64,000 bases of DNA from Pseudomonas songnenensis (GTDB lineage Bacteria; Pseudomonadota; Gammaproteobacteria; Pseudomonadales; Pseudomonadaceae), in NCBI RefSeq assembly GCF_003696315.1, contig NZ_RFFN01000010.1:1-64000 (forward strand), written 5' to 3'. Below the pieces are notes generated by a model, which saw only the letters and a list, made by a program, of their open reading frames with translations, ran no database searches and was not told where the DNA came from. Shown here piece by piece: positions 62,682 to 64,000 of the stretch. The position numbers and the translations under genes were made by a program. How positions within the stretch are numbered: the stretch's first letter is position 1; every line of letters starts with the position of its first letter.

Positions 62682-62750
62682 GCTGGCTTGGAAGAACAGT
62701 GGGACAGCTGCCGCGTTTCTCACCCTATGTGCCGCTCGTTGCCTATCGCC

Positions 62751-63647
62751 TCAGCGCAACAGCCGCCTGAGCGCCTCGGCCAGCTGCGGCGCCATGCTCA
62801 CCGCGTTGCTCTCGTGGGCGATGCAGTCGGTGCTCCAGACGTGTCCGACACCGGCGGCGCGGATCACCTGCAGCGCGTCGCCGGCGAACAGCGCGTGGGT
62901 CACGGCCACGTCCACCGAGGCGGCGCCGGCGGCCAGCAGTTTCTGCGCGGCCTCGGCAAGGGTGCGCCCGGAGCTGGCGACGTCATCGAGCAGCACCACA
63001 TGGCGCCCGGCGAATTGCAGGTCCGGCAGGGCGATCTCCACCTGATGGTCGCCATGGCGCAGCTTGTTGCACACGCCATGTTCGAAACCATGCTCGGCGG
63101 CGGCCGCCTCGATCCATTGCTGCGCCTCGGCATCCGGGCCGATCAGCAGCGCATCGGGATGCCGTTCGGCGATCAGTCGCGCCAATGCCGGGGCCGCGCA
63201 GAGGGTGACCGCATCGGCCAGCGGCACCGCTTCCTGCAGGGTGGCGACGCGGTGCAGGTGCGGATCGACGGTGATCAGTGCGTCGAACTGGCCGGCCAGC
63301 AGCTGGCCGATCACCCGCTGGCTGACCACTTCCCCCGGGTTGAAGGCGATGTCCTGACGCATGTAGGCCAGATAGGGCGTGACCAGGATCAGTCGCTTGG
63401 CGCCCAGGCGTCGCGCTTCGCCGGCCACCAGCAGCAGCTCGATCAGCTTTTCGTTGGGGTGATCGAGGCCGCGATAGAACACCAGTTGCTCGGCGATCGC
63501 TTCGCCTTCGGCCAGCGGCAGGCGCAGGCGCAGTTCGTCATCGGGAAAGCGGTGGCGCTCGATCTGCGCCGCGGGCAGGCCACAGGCCTCGGCCAGGCGC
63601 AGGGCGGCGGCGCGCTCGTCATCGAAATACAGCAGCTGGCTTTGCAT
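62751..63647 (-). CDS. Ribose-phosphate pyrophosphokinase paralogue
   Basis: A 298-residue PRPP-synthetase-like protein, shorter than the housekeeping Prs (about 315). It has the two-phosphoribosyltransferase-fold layout, the ATP-region equivalent ILVTPYLAYMRQDIAFNPGEVVSQRVIGQLL (about 86-116) and the ribose-phosphate loop VVLLDDVASSGRTLAEAA (about 218-235). The family's catalytic loop is replaced by NKLRHGDHQVEI. It overlaps the phosphorylase-like gene by 1 bp (TGATG), so the two act together. Substrate preferences may differ from standard PRPP synthesis. Confidence 0.82.
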   Translation of the reverse strand: MQSQLLYFDDERAAALRLAEACGLPAAQIERHRFPDDELRLRLPLAEGEAIAEQLVFYRGLDHPNEKLIELLLVAGEARRLGAKRLILVTPYLAYMRQDIAFNPGEVVSQRVIGQLLAGQFDALITVDPHLHRVATLQEAVPLADAVTLCAAPALARLIAERHPDALLIGPDAEAQQWIEAAAAEHGFEHGVCNKLRHGDHQVEIALPDLQFAGRHVVLLDDVASSGRTLAEAAQKLLAAGAASVDVAVTHALFAGDALQVIRAAGVGHVWSTDCIAHESNAVSMAPQLAEALRRLLR

Positions 63648-64000
63648 CAGAACTCCACGAAAACACTGGGAACCTGGTCGGCACTGCCGAGGCTGACGCC
63701 GCTGGCGCGCTCGGTGGCCTGACGGGCGAAGGCGAGGTCGGCGGGAAAATCCGCGTAAACGCGATACAGACAGTCACCGGCCTGTACCGGTTCGCCGAGC
63801 TTGCGCAGAATGTCCACGCCGGCACCCTGCACCTTGGGTGCGCCGGCCAGCCGCGCGATGCGCGCCAGCTGCAGGTTGTCGATGCCGGTGACCACCGCGC
63901 TGCGCTCGGCCAGCACGTCGAAGCTGAGGCGGGCGAGTGGTGGATGGTTGTGATCGAAGACCTTGCCGCCCTGGGCGGCGATGATCGAATGCATCTTCTT
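63647..64000 (-). CDS. Thymidine/AMP phosphorylase-like protein, C-terminal part (partial)
   Basis: The last 117 codons of a gene that continues beyond the window edge. The sequence [35 protein letters not shown] and the lipoyl-like end [32 protein letters not shown] match the C-terminal domain of the pyrimidine-phosphorylase family that includes archaeal AMP phosphorylase and long bacterial thymidine phosphorylase-like proteins. Only the C-terminal domain can be judged here. Confidence 0.8.
   Translation of the reverse strand, partial: KKMHSIIAAQGGKVFDHNHPPLARLSFDVLAERSAVVTGIDNLQLARIARLAGAPKVQGAGVDILRKLGEPVQAGDCLYRVYADFPADLAFARQATERASGVSLGSADQVPSVFVEF

Overview
This window comes from a gammaproteobacterium of the Pseudomonas group, most likely a Stutzerimonas (P. 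stutzeri)-type organism. The evidence is the high G+C content, ribosomal protein sequences typical of Pseudomonas, and gene blocks in the order I recall from P. aeruginosa: rplQ-katA, uvrA-MFS-ssb, a four-gene zinc ABC operon next to a ybbN-type thioredoxin, and nrdR-ribD-ribE-ribB-ribH-nusB-thiL-pgpA. Intergenic GTAGGGTGG-type repeats also fit. This is a reading of sequence and remembered gene order, not a database result. I found no tRNA, rRNA, CRISPR array, transposase or prophage gene.

Layout. 1-27 is the last codons of tuf. 86-13900 is the S10-spc-alpha ribosomal supercluster with secY and rpoA. It is divided by an intrinsic terminator and a new promoter between rpsN and rpsH, and by another promoter before rpsM. 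13900-21960 holds catalase, a secreted M14 peptidase, uvrA, a YajR-like MFS transporter and ssb. 21966-23772 is a pair of SDR/epimerase-like genes, followed by ompW. 24718-29615 is a six-gene TonB energising operon (DUF3450, TtpC-like, ExbB, ExbD, TonB, TPR).

29661-32829 is a DUF3299/permease/ATPase/His-rich DUF2796 operon preceded by a near-consensus Zur box. 32899-37429 carries a small unknown protein, ybbN, yedE-yedF, thpR, a methyltransferase and a lipoprotein. 37542-43924 is nrdR and the riboflavin/nusB/thiL/pgpA cluster. An FMN riboswitch with a very enlarged peripheral stem lies before ribE. A secreted retropepsin-like protease, ribA (a full GTP cyclohydrolase II) and a B12 uptake pair follow: a BtuF-like protein and a convergent btuB under a cobalamin riboswitch.

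49043-53928 is sbcC-sbcD. 53929-54793 has no gene and holds a large imperfect inverted repeat, then a WYL-domain regulator. 56213-58813 is a two-component operon with two PepSY proteins. It resembles BqsRS/CarRS because the sensor has an RExxE motif and a perfect TTAAG-N6-TTAAG box precedes the operon. A CusF-like copper-site protein diverges from it. DUF899, a third PepSY protein, a pseudouridine synthase, a Nei-family glycosylase, GTAGGGTGG repeats, a PRPP-synthetase paralogue and the 3' end of a thymidine/AMP phosphorylase-like gene complete the window.

The strongest leads are regulatory: the split spc operon, the FMN riboswitch carrying a long hairpin, the Zur and BqsR boxes, and the B12 riboswitch with a hairpin that appears to hide the btuB ribosome-binding site. 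I see no clear new multi-gene defence or secretion system. The best candidates for under-described biology are the AMP-phosphorylase/PRPP-synthetase-like pair at the right edge, the RmlD-like protein lacking its catalytic residues, and the WYL regulator beside the inverted repeat.
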